This document shows, in pieces, positions 16,348 through 26,242 of a DNA stretch of 42,360 nucleotides. The notes below the pieces were generated by a model. It was not told where the DNA came from. It was given only the letters and a program-made list of their open reading frames with translations, and made no database searches. Origin of the DNA: Azonexaceae bacterium. Its GTDB lineage: Bacteria; Pseudomonadota; Gammaproteobacteria; Burkholderiales; Rhodocyclaceae. Made by a program: the position numbers and the translations under genes. The stretch is from NCBI GenBank assembly GCA_013335535.1, contig JAAXVL010000021.1, positions 1 to 42,360 on the forward strand, in the 5' to 3' direction. Numbering within the stretch: position 1 is the stretch's first letter; the number at the start of each line of letters is the position of its first letter.

Positions 16348-18147
16348 ATGCGTACCCATTATTGCGGACAACTCAATGCCACCCTCGACGGGCAAATCGT
16401 CACCCTGTGCGGCTGGGCCCATCGTCGACGCGACCACGGCGGCGTTATCTTCATCGACCTGCGCGATCGCGAAGGTTTGGCTCAGGTAGTTTGCGATCCT
16501 GATCGTGCAGCTACGTTCGCTATCGCCGAATCGGTCCGCAACGAGTTTTGTCTGAAGATCACCGGCAAGGTTCGTCCACGCCCGGCCGGCACGACCAATG
16601 CCAACCTGGCATCCGGCGAAATCGAAATCCTCTGCCACGAGATCGAGGTGTTGAACCCATCCGTCACGCCTCCGTTCCAGCTTGATGAGGACAACCTCTC
16701 CGAGAACGTTCGCCTGTTGCATCGCGTCATCGATCTGCGCCGTCCGCAAATGCAAAATAACCTGATGCTGCGCTACAAGACGTCCCGTGCCTTCCGTCGC
16801 TTCCTAGATGACAACGGCTTCATTGATATTGAAACACCGATGTTGACCAAATCGACGCCCGAAGGCGCCCGTGATTACCTTGTGCCGTCACGAGTCCACC
16901 CCGGGCAGTTTTTCGCCCTGCCGCAGTCTCCTCAGCTATTCAAGCAGTTGCTGATGGTCGCCGGTTACGACCGTTACTACCAGATCGTCAAATGCTTCCG
17001 TGATGAAGATCTGCGCGCCGACCGTCAGCCTGAATTCACTCAGGTCGATATCGAAACCTCGTTCATGAGCGAGGCCGAGATCATGGCGCTGACGGAAAAG
17101 CTGATCCGTACCGTCTTCAAGGAAGCGATCGACGTTGAGCTTCCGGAATTCCCGCGCATGACCTATGCCGAAGCCATGCACCGTTTCGGCTCCGACAAGC
17201 CGGACCTGCGCGTCACGCTCGAACTAACCGAAGTTACCGATGCCTTCAAGGACGTCGCCTTCAAGGTCTTCGCCGGCGTTGCCAACAGCGAAGGTGGCCG
17301 CATTGCAGCCATGCGCATTCCTGGCGGCGCCACGCTGACTCGCGGCGAGATTGATGCCTACACTCAATTTGTCGGCATCTACGGCGCCCGCGGCCTGGCT
17401 TACATCAAGGTCAACGATGTTACCCAGATCAACGAAACCGGCCTCCAGTCGCCTATCGTCAAGAATCTCACGGAAGCGTCGCTTAAGGCAGTCATCGAAC
17501 GCACAGGTGCGCAGTCGGGTGACCTTATTTTCTTCGGCGCCGACAAGGCCAAGATCGTCAATGACGCCCTTGGCGCGCTGCGCATAAAGATCGGTCACGA
17601 AAAGGGCTTCGTCACCGGCGCCAAGTGGGCCCCGCTGTGGGTCATCGACTTCCCGATGTTTGAATACGACGAAGAAAACAAGCGTTGGTCGGCCTGTCAC
17701 CATCCGTTCACCAGTCCGAAGGACGAGCATCTAGACTTGCTGCTCAGTGATCCGGGCAAGTGCTTGGCCAAGGCCTATGACCTTGCGCTGAACGGCTGGG
17801 AGCTGGGTGGTGGCTCAGTTCGCATCCACCGCTCCGACGTTCAGGAAAAAGTCTTCTCCGCCCTCAACATCGGCCCCGAGGAGCAGCAGGCCAAGTTCGG
17901 TTTCCTGCTTGATGCGTTGAAATACGGCGCCCCCCCCCACGGCGGCCTGGCTTTCGGGCTTGATCGCATTGTTACGATGATGACTGGTGCCGAATCGATC
18001 CGCGACGTCATAGCGTTCCCGAAGACTCAGCGCGCCCAGTGTTTGCTCACTGATGCTCCATCAGGTGTCGACGAAAAGCAGCTGCGCGAACTGCACATCC
18101 GCCTGCGCCAAAAGGTTGAAACGCAAGTCGAAGTCAGCCCGAGCTAA
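16348..18147 (+). CDS. aspS: Aspartyl-tRNA synthetase
   Basis: This class IIb synthetase forms Asp-tRNA. The 599-residue product has the OB-fold anticodon-binding domain (residues 1-110; [20 protein letters not shown]) and motif 2 ([16 protein letters not shown]). The bacterial GAD insertion spans about 290-420, and motif 3 is [15 protein letters not shown]. Length is that of the bacterial type. Whether it discriminates tRNA-Asp from tRNA-Asn cannot be settled from sequence alone here. A run of nine C at 17930-17938 encodes the conserved GAPPHGG. GGAAAG precedes the ATG. The next gene starts 6 nt after the stop. Confidence 0.97.
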   Translation: MRTHYCGQLNATLDGQIVTLCGWAHRRRDHGGVIFIDLRDREGLAQVVCDPDRAATFAIAESVRNEFCLKITGKVRPRPAGTTNANLASGEIEILCHEIEVLNPSVTPPFQLDEDNLSENVRLLHRVIDLRRPQMQNNLMLRYKTSRAFRRFLDDNGFIDIETPMLTKSTPEGARDYLVPSRVHPGQFFALPQSPQLFKQLLMVAGYDRYYQIVKCFRDEDLRADRQPEFTQVDIETSFMSEAEIMALTEKLIRTVFKEAIDVELPEFPRMTYAEAMHRFGSDKPDLRVTLELTEVTDAFKDVAFKVFAGVANSEGGRIAAMRIPGGATLTRGEIDAYTQFVGIYGARGLAYIKVNDVTQINETGLQSPIVKNLTEASLKAVIERTGAQSGDLIFFGADKAKIVNDALGALRIKIGHEKGFVTGAKWAPLWVIDFPMFEYDEENKRWSACHHPFTSPKDEHLDLLLSDPGKCLAKAYDLALNGWELGGGSVRIHRSDVQEKVFSALNIGPEEQQAKFGFLLDALKYGAPPHGGLAFGLDRIVTMMTGAESIRDVIAFPKTQRAQCLLTDAPSGVDEKQLRELHIRLRQKVETQVEVSPS

Positions 18148-18153
18148 GCGCAG

Positions 18154-18534
18154 ATGCAAACTTGCCTGCGCCTCCTGATCGTCGCCTGGCTGGCGATCGG
18201 GAGTGCGTTTGCTTTCAGCTTTGGACGCGAACCCGCAGCCGATACGATACTTGCAGCGAATTTACCCGCTGAAGCCCGGCAGACCCTAGTCCTGATCAAG
18301 GCTGGAGGCCCGTTTCCTTATGAACGGGATGGCATCGTATTTGGCAATTTTGAGAAACGTTTGCCGCTACATCCACGTGGCCACTATCGCGAATACACGG
18401 TGAAAACGCCATGGCGCAAGGATCGCGGGCCTCGCAGGATCATTGCCGGTCGCGACAACAGCTACTATTACACCGACGATCATTACCGGACCTTTCGGCA
18501 AATTGTGGAATCGGAATCTATTCATGAGCGATAA
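18154..18534 (+). CDS. Secreted guanyl-specific ribonuclease (barnase/RNase Sa family)
   Basis: The 126-residue product has a signal peptide (residues 1-20, ending IGSAFA) and a mature part of about 105 residues typical of microbial N1/T1 RNases. The sequence DGIVFGNFEKRLP holds the general base Glu67. REYTVKTP and RGPRRIIAG supply the arginines, and YYTDDHYRTFRQI supplies His110, the general acid. All catalytic positions expected from RNase Sa/barnase are present, so it is probably active. It overlaps the barstar gene by 11 nt, so inhibitor is made together with the enzyme. It starts 6 nt after aspS. Confidence 0.85.
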   Translation: MQTCLRLLIVAWLAIGSAFAFSFGREPAADTILAANLPAEARQTLVLIKAGGPFPYERDGIVFGNFEKRLPLHPRGHYREYTVKTPWRKDRGPRRIIAGRDNSYYYTDDHYRTFRQIVESESIHER

Positions 18535-18952
18535 CCTGCTGAAAAATGCCAGCGCCTCCGGCGTCTATCACCTGGCAACAACACAACAGGTCACCATCGA
18601 GACGGCTGCCCGCCATGCCAATTTGTGCGTACTGAAGGCCGACATCGCAAAGCAGGCGTCAACGCAGGATGTATTGCTGCAACTCGGTACCGCGCTAGGA
18701 TTCCCGGATTGGTATGGCGCCAATTTCGATGCGCTCTTTGACTGCCTGACCGACGCTGACTGGCACCCCGCCAAAGGTCACGTCCTGTTCATCAACGGCA
18801 TAACTCGCTTGCGCGCATCTCAGCCGGCCGATTTCGCCACCTTGATCGAGGTCTTGCAGGCGGCGGCCGAAGACAGGCGCCAGACCAATGCTCCGTTCTG
18901 GGTGCTGATCGACGCCCCGGCTCGAGGCGTTCCGACGCTCGCCGAGGCATGA
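18524..18952 (+). CDS. Barstar family ribonuclease inhibitor
   Basis: Barstar binds barnase-type RNases tightly in the cytoplasm and blocks the active site. The 142-residue product has the characteristic LGFPDWYGANFDALFDCLTD, with the Trp/Tyr-x-x-Asn-x-Asp-Ala-Leu helix that plugs the enzyme. It is longer than classic barstar (about 90 residues), with about 25 extra N-terminal residues and a longer C-terminus. The ATG at 18524 lies inside the RNase gene end; upstream in-frame codons belong to the RNase reading frame region. The stop overlaps the nudB start (ATGA). Confidence 0.87.
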   Translation: MSDNLLKNASASGVYHLATTQQVTIETAARHANLCVLKADIAKQASTQDVLLQLGTALGFPDWYGANFDALFDCLTDADWHPAKGHVLFINGITRLRASQPADFATLIEVLQAAAEDRRQTNAPFWVLIDAPARGVPTLAEA

Positions 18953-19404
18953 CCAGCGGCCACAAACAGCCAGTTTCCGTTCTGGTCGTCATTCACACCA
19001 CCGCCCTCGACGTACTCCTGCTGGAAAGATCAGCCCACCCTGGATTCTGGCAATCAGTGACGGGTAGCCGCGAAGGCAGCGAGACTCTGGTGGACACCGC
19101 GCGCCGCGAAGTTCTCGAAGAAACCGGGATCGACTCGACCAATGGTCATTTGATTGACTGGCAGTTGAGCAACAACTTCGAAATCTTCGCCGAATGGCGA
19201 CACCGCTACGCCCCCGGGGTCACGCATAACGTAGAACATGTATTCAGCCTGCAGTTGGCAAATCGACCATCCATCGTCACCGCCCCTGATGAACATCGTG
19301 ACTGGCAATGGTTGCCTTGGCGCGAAGCTGCTGAGCGCTGCTTCTCCTGGAGCAATCGGGATGCCATTCTCATGCTGCCTGAAATGTACCCCGCCGGCAC
19401 TTGA
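18949..19404 (+). CDS. nudB: Dihydroneopterin triphosphate diphosphatase NudB
   Basis: This Nudix hydrolase removes pyrophosphate from dihydroneopterin triphosphate in folate synthesis and can also act on dATP. The 151-residue product begins KQPVSVLVVIHTTALDVLLL and has the Nudix box GSREGSETLVDTARREV followed by LEETGID at about residues 42-64. The tail EHRDWQWLPWREAAERCFSW matches NudB. It overlaps barstar by 4 nt. The stop codon lies inside the -35 element of the hsp20 promoter, so the two units abut. Confidence 0.9.
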   Translation: MTSGHKQPVSVLVVIHTTALDVLLLERSAHPGFWQSVTGSREGSETLVDTARREVLEETGIDSTNGHLIDWQLSNNFEIFAEWRHRYAPGVTHNVEHVFSLQLANRPSIVTAPDEHRDWQWLPWREAAERCFSWSNRDAILMLPEMYPAGT

Positions 19405-19428
19405 AACTGCCAAAACCTCTCCTATATT
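19400..19428 (+). promoter_or_regulatory. Sigma32 (heat-shock) type promoter of hsp20
   Basis: CTTGAAA (19400-19406), a 14-nt spacer and CCTATATT (19421-19428) match the RpoH consensus CTTGAA-N13/14-CCCCATNT well. It is placed 38 nt before the hsp20 ATG, and the -35 box overlaps the nudB stop. Confidence 0.7.
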
Positions 19429-19465
19429 TGGTCCATGAAAGCTTCATTCACCAAGGAGAAAAACC

Positions 19466-19882
19466 ATGGCAAACATCACCCGAATCGACCCATTCGACGA
19501 CCTGTTCCGCGGCTTTTTCGTACGCCCAGTGGACTATGATGGCGCCCCGGCTCAGCCGCCATCCATCAAGATGGACGTCAAGGAACAGGGCGACAGCTAC
19601 CTTATCCATGCCGATCTGCCGGGCGTCAAGAAGGAAGACATTCATGTCGTGGTCGATGGCAACCAGGTATCGATCAGCGCCGAAGTCAAACAAGAGAAGG
19701 AAACCAAGGAAGGTGAGCGCATACTTCGTTCAGAGCGCTATTTCGGCAAGGTTTCCCGCTCCTTCCAGTTGGGACAAGAAATTGACGACGGCAAGGCTAT
19801 CGCCAAATTCAACGATGGCGTGCTTGAACTGACCTTGCCAAAGCGAACCGAAACGACGAGCAAGCGCTTAAGCATCGTCTGA
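19466..19882 (+). CDS. Hsp20/alpha-crystallin small heat-shock protein
   Basis: Small heat-shock proteins are ATP-independent holdases that keep unfolding proteins soluble. The 138-residue product has a short N-terminal arm (ITRIDPFDDLFRGFFVRP) and the alpha-crystallin domain at about residues 33-128. The latter includes HADLPGVKKEDIHVVVDG, the SERYFGKVSRSFQL segment and the conserved GVLELTLPK. An AAGGAG lies 8 nt before the ATG. The upstream sigma32-type promoter and the downstream terminator (19901-19930) mark it as a single-gene heat-shock unit. Confidence 0.95.
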   Translation: MANITRIDPFDDLFRGFFVRPVDYDGAPAQPPSIKMDVKEQGDSYLIHADLPGVKKEDIHVVVDGNQVSISAEVKQEKETKEGERILRSERYFGKVSRSFQLGQEIDDGKAIAKFNDGVLELTLPKRTETTSKRLSIV

Positions 19883-19900
19883 TCCTCTTCCGCTCACATA

Positions 19901-19930
19901 AGGCCGGACCCCGTTCCGGCCTTTTTCTTT
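19901..19930 (+). terminator. Rho-independent terminator of hsp20
   Basis: The stem AGGCCGGA/TCCGGCCT with loop CCCCGT is followed by TTTTCTTT. It starts 18 nt after the hsp20 stop. Confidence 0.85.
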
Positions 19931-19955
19931 GTACAATCCGCGGCGATTCCATTAG

Positions 19956-20852
<897 letters not shown>

Positions 20853-20870
20853 TGCTTGATTGCCCACCGA

Positions 20871-20895
20871 AAAGCCCGCGCCAGCGGGCTTTTTC
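20871..20895 (+). terminator. Rho-independent terminator of argB
   Basis: AAAGCCCGC, loop GCCA, GCGGGCTTT then further T residues, 18 nt after the argB stop. Confidence 0.85.
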
Positions 20896-20916
20896 CGTTG
20901 CGCCAAAGGATTCGTG

Positions 20917-21579
20917 ATGAAAAATCTGGTCTGGCTGTTCGACCTCGACAACACGCTGCACAACGCGACGCCGCACATTTTTCCCCACATCAACCGTTCG
21001 ATGTGCGAATACATCGAACGCCACCTCGGCGTCAGCGAGCACGAAGCAACTCGCATCCGGCAGGAGTACTGGGTACGCTACGGCGCCACGCTGCTTGGCC
21101 TGATGCGCCACCACGGCACCGACCCGCGCCATTTCCTGCGCGAGACGCACCAGTTTCCGGATCTGGAGCGCATGCTTGTCTTCGAAAAGCCGCTGATCCA
21201 CACACTGCGCCGACTCCCCGGCCGGAAGATCATTTTCTCCAACGCACCACGGCATTACACAGAGGCCATTCTTGAACTCACCGGGCTCGGCCGCTGTTTT
21301 GATGCCGTCTATACGGTCGAAAACCTGAAGTTTCAACCCAAACCCATGCTGGCTGGGTTCCGCACCCTGCTCCGCGCCGAGCATCTCGATCCGCGTCGCT
21401 GCATCATGATCGAGGACAGCCTGGCCAACCTGGTCACCGCCAAAAAGCTCGGAATGAAAACCGTGTGGGTAAGTGCTGGCTCACGCCAGTCGCCTTTTGT
21501 TGACGTTAAAATCCGTTCGGCAACACAATTATCAAGATGCCACGGTCGACTGGAAATTTTGGCCAAAAACAAAAACTGA
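20917..21579 (+). CDS. HAD-family pyrimidine 5'-nucleotidase
   Basis: The 220-residue product has HAD motif I FDLDNTLH (nucleophile Asp9, acid/base Asp11), motif II IIFSNAPRHY, motif III around QPKPMLAGF, and motif IV MIEDSLANL. The order and cap match the SDT1/YrfG-like pyrimidine nucleotidases, which remove phosphate from UMP/CMP-type substrates. The ATG at 20917 has AAAGGA before it; the longer frame runs through the argB terminator. The last 13-15 residues (about CHGRLEILAKNKN) are encoded by a copy of the dispersed GTCAACCGG repeat. They are unlikely to belong to the ancestral protein. slmA starts 13 nt after the stop. Confidence 0.88.
   Translation: MKNLVWLFDLDNTLHNATPHIFPHINRSMCEYIERHLGVSEHEATRIRQEYWVRYGATLLGLMRHHGTDPRHFLRETHQFPDLERMLVFEKPLIHTLRRLPGRKIIFSNAPRHYTEAILELTGLGRCFDAVYTVENLKFQPKPMLAGFRTLLRAEHLDPRRCIMIEDSLANLVTAKKLGMKTVWVSAGSRQSPFVDVKIRSATQLSRCHGRLEILAKNKN
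21539..21575 (+). repeat. Dispersed GTCAACCGG repeat at the end of the HAD gene
   Basis: CCACGGTCGACTGGAAATTT followed by TGGCCAAAAAC matches the consensus with a few changes. It codes for the C-terminus of the HAD protein and lies just before the slmA ribosome-binding site. Confidence 0.7.
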
Positions 21580-21592
21580 GGAGGGGGAAATC

Positions 21593-22201
21593 ATGGCGAC
21601 AAAACCGGGCGAACGGCGCCTGCAAATCCTGCAGACGCTGGCCGAAATGCTGGAAACCCCGAAAGGGGAAAAGATCACCACCGCTGCCCTGGCCGCCAAG
21701 CTGGCATGTTCCGAAGCGGCGCTCTACCGCCATTTCGCCAGCAAGGCCCAGATGTTCGAAGGACTGATCGAGTTCATCGAGCAAAGCCTGTTCAGTGTCA
21801 TCAACCAGATCACCACCGAGGAAAACGAGGGCTTCAAACAAGTCGAGTTGATCATTGGCCTGCTACTGCGTTTTGCCCAGCGCAATCGCGGCATGACTCG
21901 CGTCCTGATCGGCGATGCTCTAGTCAATGAAAACGAGCGACTGCAAATCCGTATCAATACGCTGCTCGACAAAGTCGAAGCTGCCCTGAAACTGGCCCTG
22001 CGCATCGCTGCCACGCAGGAAAACCTCAAGCCGGACGCCGACTTTGGCGCCCTCGCCAACTTGCTGCGCTGCTATGTCGTCGGCCGCTGGGAACAGTACG
22101 CGCGCAGCGGCTTCACGCGCGAACCGCTCACCCAATGGCCGCAGCAGTGGCCAATGCTCTATTTCGCCTGTCTCTCCCAGTCCGGTGCGCCTGGCGCCTG
22201 A
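21593..22201 (+). CDS. slmA: Nucleoid occlusion factor SlmA (TetR family)
   Basis: SlmA binds specific chromosomal sites and blocks FtsZ ring assembly over the nucleoid. The 202-residue product begins KPGERRLQILQTLAEMLETP and has a TetR-type helix-turn-helix at about residues 27-55 (ITTAALAAKLACSEAALYRH). The all-alpha body contains NRGMTRVLIGDALVNENERL, typical of SlmA. The ATG at 21593 has GAGGAGGGGG before it; the longer frame reads through the repeat copy and is not family-like. It probably shares a transcript with the HAD gene. Confidence 0.92.
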   Translation: MATKPGERRLQILQTLAEMLETPKGEKITTAALAAKLACSEAALYRHFASKAQMFEGLIEFIEQSLFSVINQITTEENEGFKQVELIIGLLLRFAQRNRGMTRVLIGDALVNENERLQIRINTLLDKVEAALKLALRIAATQENLKPDADFGALANLLRCYVVGRWEQYARSGFTREPLTQWPQQWPMLYFACLSQSGAPGA

Positions 22202-22203
22202 AA

Positions 22204-22231
22204 AAAAATGGCGGCCTAGGCCGCCATTTTT
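22204..22231. terminator. Bidirectional terminator between slmA and hemB
   Basis: The near-perfect palindrome AAATGGCGGCCTAGGCCGCC, continuing ATTT, is bordered by an A run and a T run. It serves the convergent slmA and hemB genes. Confidence 0.85.
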
Positions 22232-22248
22232 CCATCCTGAATCCGCTT

Positions 22249-23256
<1,008 letters not shown>

Positions 23257-23296
23257 TCAACCTCAGTCAATTCAAAACAGAAAAATTTTCGTTCAG

Positions 23297-23388
23297 CGCG
23301 GAACTTCACACCTTTACGCGCGTCATAGTCCGCAGATGGCACGCGCTGTCTCCCGCTTCACCTCCCTGAGCGGGAGCCTTGACCCTAG
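23297..23388 (-). other. Structured spacer between engB and hemB
   Basis: An 8-bp inverted repeat CTCCCGCT/AGCGGGAG (23350-23357 and 23369-23376, 11-nt loop) is followed on the minus strand by GCGCG-rich repeats around 23297-23346. None has a T-tract, so this is not a simple terminator. The engB frame stays open for 21 codons after its stop (to TGA at 23323-23325). The segment could be an RNA leader for hemB, a repeat-element copy or a remnant of a longer engB end. Confidence 0.35.
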
Positions 23389-24051
23389 TTAAGGCTTTTT
23401 GGCCCCCGGACCCCCCTTATCCGGGGGCCCTTTGTTTTCTTTCGGCTTGATTTCGACATCCAGCCAGTTGGCGAGAACGGCCTCAGCCTCTTCCACACCG
23501 GTCTTTTTCAAGCTGGAAAAGAGTTGCACCGAATAGAGCTCCGCATCGCCCCAAGTTGCCACCTCGGCCTTGACCGAGCGCAGCGCCTTGGTCTGCTCCT
23601 GCCGGCTCAGCTTGTCGGCCTTGGAAAGCAGAATGTGGATCGGCCGCCCGGTTGGTCGAAACCAGTCAATCAGGCGCAAATCGAGGTCAGTCATTGGCCG
23701 ACGGATGTCCATGATAACAACCAGCCCGGCCAGTTGATCCCGCTTGCTCAGGTAAGGACCGATCAGCCCTTCCCACTGCGAGCGGATCGCCTCGGGCGCC
23801 TTGGCGTACCCGTAGCCAGGCAGGTCGACAAAATATTTGCCGTCAGCCAGCGTGAAATAATTCAAATGCTGGGTGCGACCGGGTGTTTTGCTGACATACG
23901 CCAGACGGACACGCCCCGCCAGGGTGTTGATGGTTGACGATTTCCCGGCATTGGAACGACCGGCAAAGGCCACTTCGCGGACAGAATCCTGCGGTAAATC
24001 ACGGAGATTGGCGACGGTTGTCAAAAAAACCGCCTGTTGGAACAGAGGCAT
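23389..24051 (-). CDS. engB: Ribosome biogenesis GTPase EngB (YihA/YsxC)
   Basis: This essential small GTPase acts in late 50S assembly. The 220-residue product has G1 GRSNAGKSS, the switch region [14 protein letters not shown]3 [10 protein letters not shown]4 LSKADKL and the G5-like SSLKKTG. The start chosen is the ATG at 24049-24051 ([16 protein letters not shown]), 44 residues inside the longest frame, as the family begins there. The C-terminal tail [15 protein letters not shown] is low complexity and its DNA forms a 10-bp G/C hairpin (23401-23429). It is divergent from the cytochrome c4 gene, as usual in this group. Confidence 0.95.
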   Translation of the reverse strand: MPLFQQAVFLTTVANLRDLPQDSVREVAFAGRSNAGKSSTINTLAGRVRLAYVSKTPGRTQHLNYFTLADGKYFVDLPGYGYAKAPEAIRSQWEGLIGPYLSKRDQLAGLVVIMDIRRPMTDLDLRLIDWFRPTGRPIHILLSKADKLSRQEQTKALRSVKAEVATWGDAELYSVQLFSSLKKTGVEEAEAVLANWLDVEIKPKENKGPPDKGGPGAKKP

Positions 24052-24158
24052 AAAAAACTCGGAAGACCCGCCAAGAGGGCGGCGAACTGATATAGAATAA
24101 CAGGTTTGTAACCTCCGTTCCGGCCAAAGCGCCCATAAACGCGCACTAGGAGTTCGAA

Positions 24159-24794
24159 ATGATCCGTACCGCGGCACTGGCAATCCTTTTCGCCACCAGT
24201 TTCGTCACCCACGCTTCCGAAGAAGCTCACGCCAAGGCTGACCCTGCCAAGGGCAAGGCTATCGCCGAATCCATCTGTGTCGCCTGTCATGGCGCCGATG
24301 GCAACAGCCCGGCTTCGGCCAATCCGAATCTGGCTGGCCAGGTCGAAGAATACATCGTCAAGCAACTGAAGAATTTCAAGCCCGTCGGCGACAAACCGCC
24401 CGTGCGCAACAACCCGATCATGGCCGGCATGGCTGCTCCGCTTTCCGACGACGACATCAAGAACGTCGCCGCCTGGTTCGCCAGCCAGAAACAGAAGCCG
24501 GCCGCCGCCAAGGATGAAAAGCAGATCGCGCTGGGCCAGAAAATCTGGCGTCAGGGTGACTTCAAGAAAGGCGTTCCGGCCTGCGCTGGCTGCCACGGCC
24601 CGGCCGGTGCCGGCCTGCCGGCCCAATACCCGCGGCTGGCTGGCCAGTTCCAGGAATACACCGAAGCCCAGTTGAAGGCTTTCCGTGTCGAGGAACGCGC
24701 CAACGATCCGGAAAAGATGATGCGCATGATCGCTGCCAAGCTGTCCGACGCCGAAATTAAGGCTGTCGCCGAATACGCCGCAGGCCTGCGCTAA
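24159..24794 (+). CDS. Dihaem cytochrome c4
   Basis: This periplasmic electron carrier probably feeds terminal oxidases. The 211-residue product has a signal peptide (about residues 1-20, FVTHAS) and two c-type haem domains: CVACHG (Cys40, Cys43, His44) and CAGCHG (Cys142, Cys145, His146). Methionine ligands are likely in [10 protein letters not shown] and [11 protein letters not shown]. Length and symmetry fit cytochrome c4. AGGAG lies before the ATG. It is closed by a strong terminator at 24811-24838 and is the usual divergent partner of engB. Confidence 0.95.
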   Translation: MIRTAALAILFATSFVTHASEEAHAKADPAKGKAIAESICVACHGADGNSPASANPNLAGQVEEYIVKQLKNFKPVGDKPPVRNNPIMAGMAAPLSDDDIKNVAAWFASQKQKPAAAKDEKQIALGQKIWRQGDFKKGVPACAGCHGPAGAGLPAQYPRLAGQFQEYTEAQLKAFRVEERANDPEKMMRMIAAKLSDAEIKAVAEYAAGLR

Positions 24795-24810
24795 TTAGCA
24801 GAGCATCGAG

Positions 24811-24838
24811 AAAAAAGGCAGCTTCGGCTGCCTTTTTT
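24811..24838 (+). terminator. Rho-independent terminator of the cytochrome c4 gene
   Basis: The stem AAAAAAGGCAGC with loop TTCG and GCTGCCTTTTTT starts 16 nt after the stop; the A/T symmetry may allow action in both directions. Confidence 0.9.
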
Positions 24839-24851
24839 GTTTTTCTGACGC

Positions 24852-24880
24852 TTGGCAGCCTACGTCGACGCGACTAGACT
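24852..24880 (+). promoter_or_regulatory. Sigma70-type promoter of the CBS-HDOD pair
   Basis: TTGGCA (24852-24857), a 17-nt spacer and TAGACT (24875-24880) lie 38 nt before the CBS-protein ATG and just after a terminator. Confidence 0.55.
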
Positions 24881-24918
24881 GAACGCACAATAGCCCAACG
24901 GAGTAGGAGAGACAAAAC

Positions 24919-25350
24919 ATGAAGACGCTCAAACAGCTTCTCGCCGGTCGCAGTCGTCCACTGGCAGTCGTCGCCCCAAGCGACACCGTTTTTCACGCGC
25001 TCACCGTAATGGCCAAACATGAGGTTGGCGCTGTACTTGTTCTGGACGGAGAGCAACTGGTCGGCATTTTTTCGGAACGCGACTACGCCCGTAAAATCAT
25101 CCTGCACGGCAAGACGTCCAAGGAAACCCTGGTCAAGGAAATCATGAGCGAGAAGGTTGCCTACGTGACCCCGAACGTCTCCCTTGACGAGTGCATGGCG
25201 CTGATGACTGAAAAGCACTTCCGCCACCTACCCGTTCTGGACGATTCCGGAAACGTGCTCGGCATTATTTCCATCGGAGACCTGGTCAAGGAAACGATCT
25301 GCGACCAGCAATTCCTGATCGCCCAGCTGGAACACTACATCGCCAGTTGA
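24919..25350 (+). CDS. CBS-domain pair protein
   Basis: The 143-residue cytoplasmic protein consists of two CBS motifs only: about residues 8-62 (VAPSDTVFHALTVMAKHEVG, LVGIFSERDYARKI) and about 75-133 (VTPNVSLDECMALMTEKHFR, VLGIISIGDLVKE). Such stand-alone CBS proteins bind adenine nucleotides and act as energy or redox sensors; the ligand here is unknown. GGAGTAGGAGAG lies before the ATG. The stop is 1 nt from the start of the HDOD gene, so the two are translationally coupled and may act together. Confidence 0.9.
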   Translation: MKTLKQLLAGRSRPLAVVAPSDTVFHALTVMAKHEVGAVLVLDGEQLVGIFSERDYARKIILHGKTSKETLVKEIMSEKVAYVTPNVSLDECMALMTEKHFRHLPVLDDSGNVLGIISIGDLVKETICDQQFLIAQLEHYIAS

Positions 25351-25351
25351 A

Positions 25352-26194
25352 ATGGCCAGCGGAAGCAGTATCCATTTTCGCATTCTTGAAGACATCGCCC
25401 GCGACCTGTCGGGCGATGTCAATTTCCCGACTTGCCTGGATGCGGCCATTCTTGTCCGTAACGCGCTCAAGGATCCGTTTGCCACTACGGAGCAAGTGGT
25501 TCAGGCCATCAGCATAGAGCCGCTGATCTCCAGCAAGCTTTTGCGACTAGCCAACTCGGTTGCCTACAATCCTTCAGGCGAGGAGGTTTCCAACCTCAAC
25601 GCGGTCATCAGGCGACTGGGCTTCGACATCGTCCGCACGACCTCGCTGGCCGTTGCCATGGATCAGATGCTGAGATCCAAGAATCTCGCGGCCTACGACC
25701 ATATCGCCCGGCAAACCTGGGAACACTCCATGCAGGTTGCCGCAATCGCCCGCGTACTGGCGCGCAACCTCGGCCGCGTTCCGCCGGAAAATGCGATGTT
25801 GACCGGACTGGTTCATAACATCGGGGTTTTCTACCTGCTGTTTCGTGCGGCAGAGTACCCGGAATACCGCAACGATGAGTCTGCAATGATCGAACTGCTG
25901 GCCGGCTGGCACGAAGGGATAGGCGAGAGCCTGCTGCACATCCTGGGGCTGCCTGCGGCGATTACGGATGCGGTGCGCGACCAGAGTCATTTGAGCCGTG
26001 TAGAAACGCCCTGCACCATCAGCGATATTCTTTTCTTTGCCATCGAACTGGCCGGCAGCCATCTGCCGTGGCAACACGGCGCGATCGACGCCGAGGAAGA
26101 GGCCAGACGCGAAGGGGACCGCGTTCGCTACGCCGATCTCCTCAAGAGTGCCGAGGAAGACATCATCGACTTGCGCGCCGCGCTTTCTGCCTGA
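25352..26194 (+). CDS. HDOD-domain signalling protein
   Basis: The 280-residue product is a single HDOD domain (PF08668; about residues 18-215). It contains ISSKLLRLANSVAYNP, VIRRLGFDIVRTTSLAVAM and TGLVHNIGVFYLL. HDOD proteins resemble HD phosphohydrolases but usually lack the full metal-binding His-Asp set; here HN replaces HD in LVHNIG. A scaffold or regulatory role is therefore more likely than hydrolysis. No GGDEF, EAL or receiver domain is attached. It follows the CBS gene with a 1-nt gap. Confidence 0.87.
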   Translation: MASGSSIHFRILEDIARDLSGDVNFPTCLDAAILVRNALKDPFATTEQVVQAISIEPLISSKLLRLANSVAYNPSGEEVSNLNAVIRRLGFDIVRTTSLAVAMDQMLRSKNLAAYDHIARQTWEHSMQVAAIARVLARNLGRVPPENAMLTGLVHNIGVFYLLFRAAEYPEYRNDESAMIELLAGWHEGIGESLLHILGLPAAITDAVRDQSHLSRVETPCTISDILFFAIELAGSHLPWQHGAIDAEEEARREGDRVRYADLLKSAEEDIIDLRAALSA

Positions 26195-26242
26195 ACCTGC
26201 GGGCCTCCTGACAGTCTGAAATTCATCGCACCGGACATCCGC

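Noticed and set aside
24067..24083. CCCGCC-AAGA-GGGCGG hairpin between engB and the cytochrome c4 gene
   Set aside because: It lies between two divergent starts with no T-tract, so it is not a terminator; no riboswitch or named leader is recognisable.
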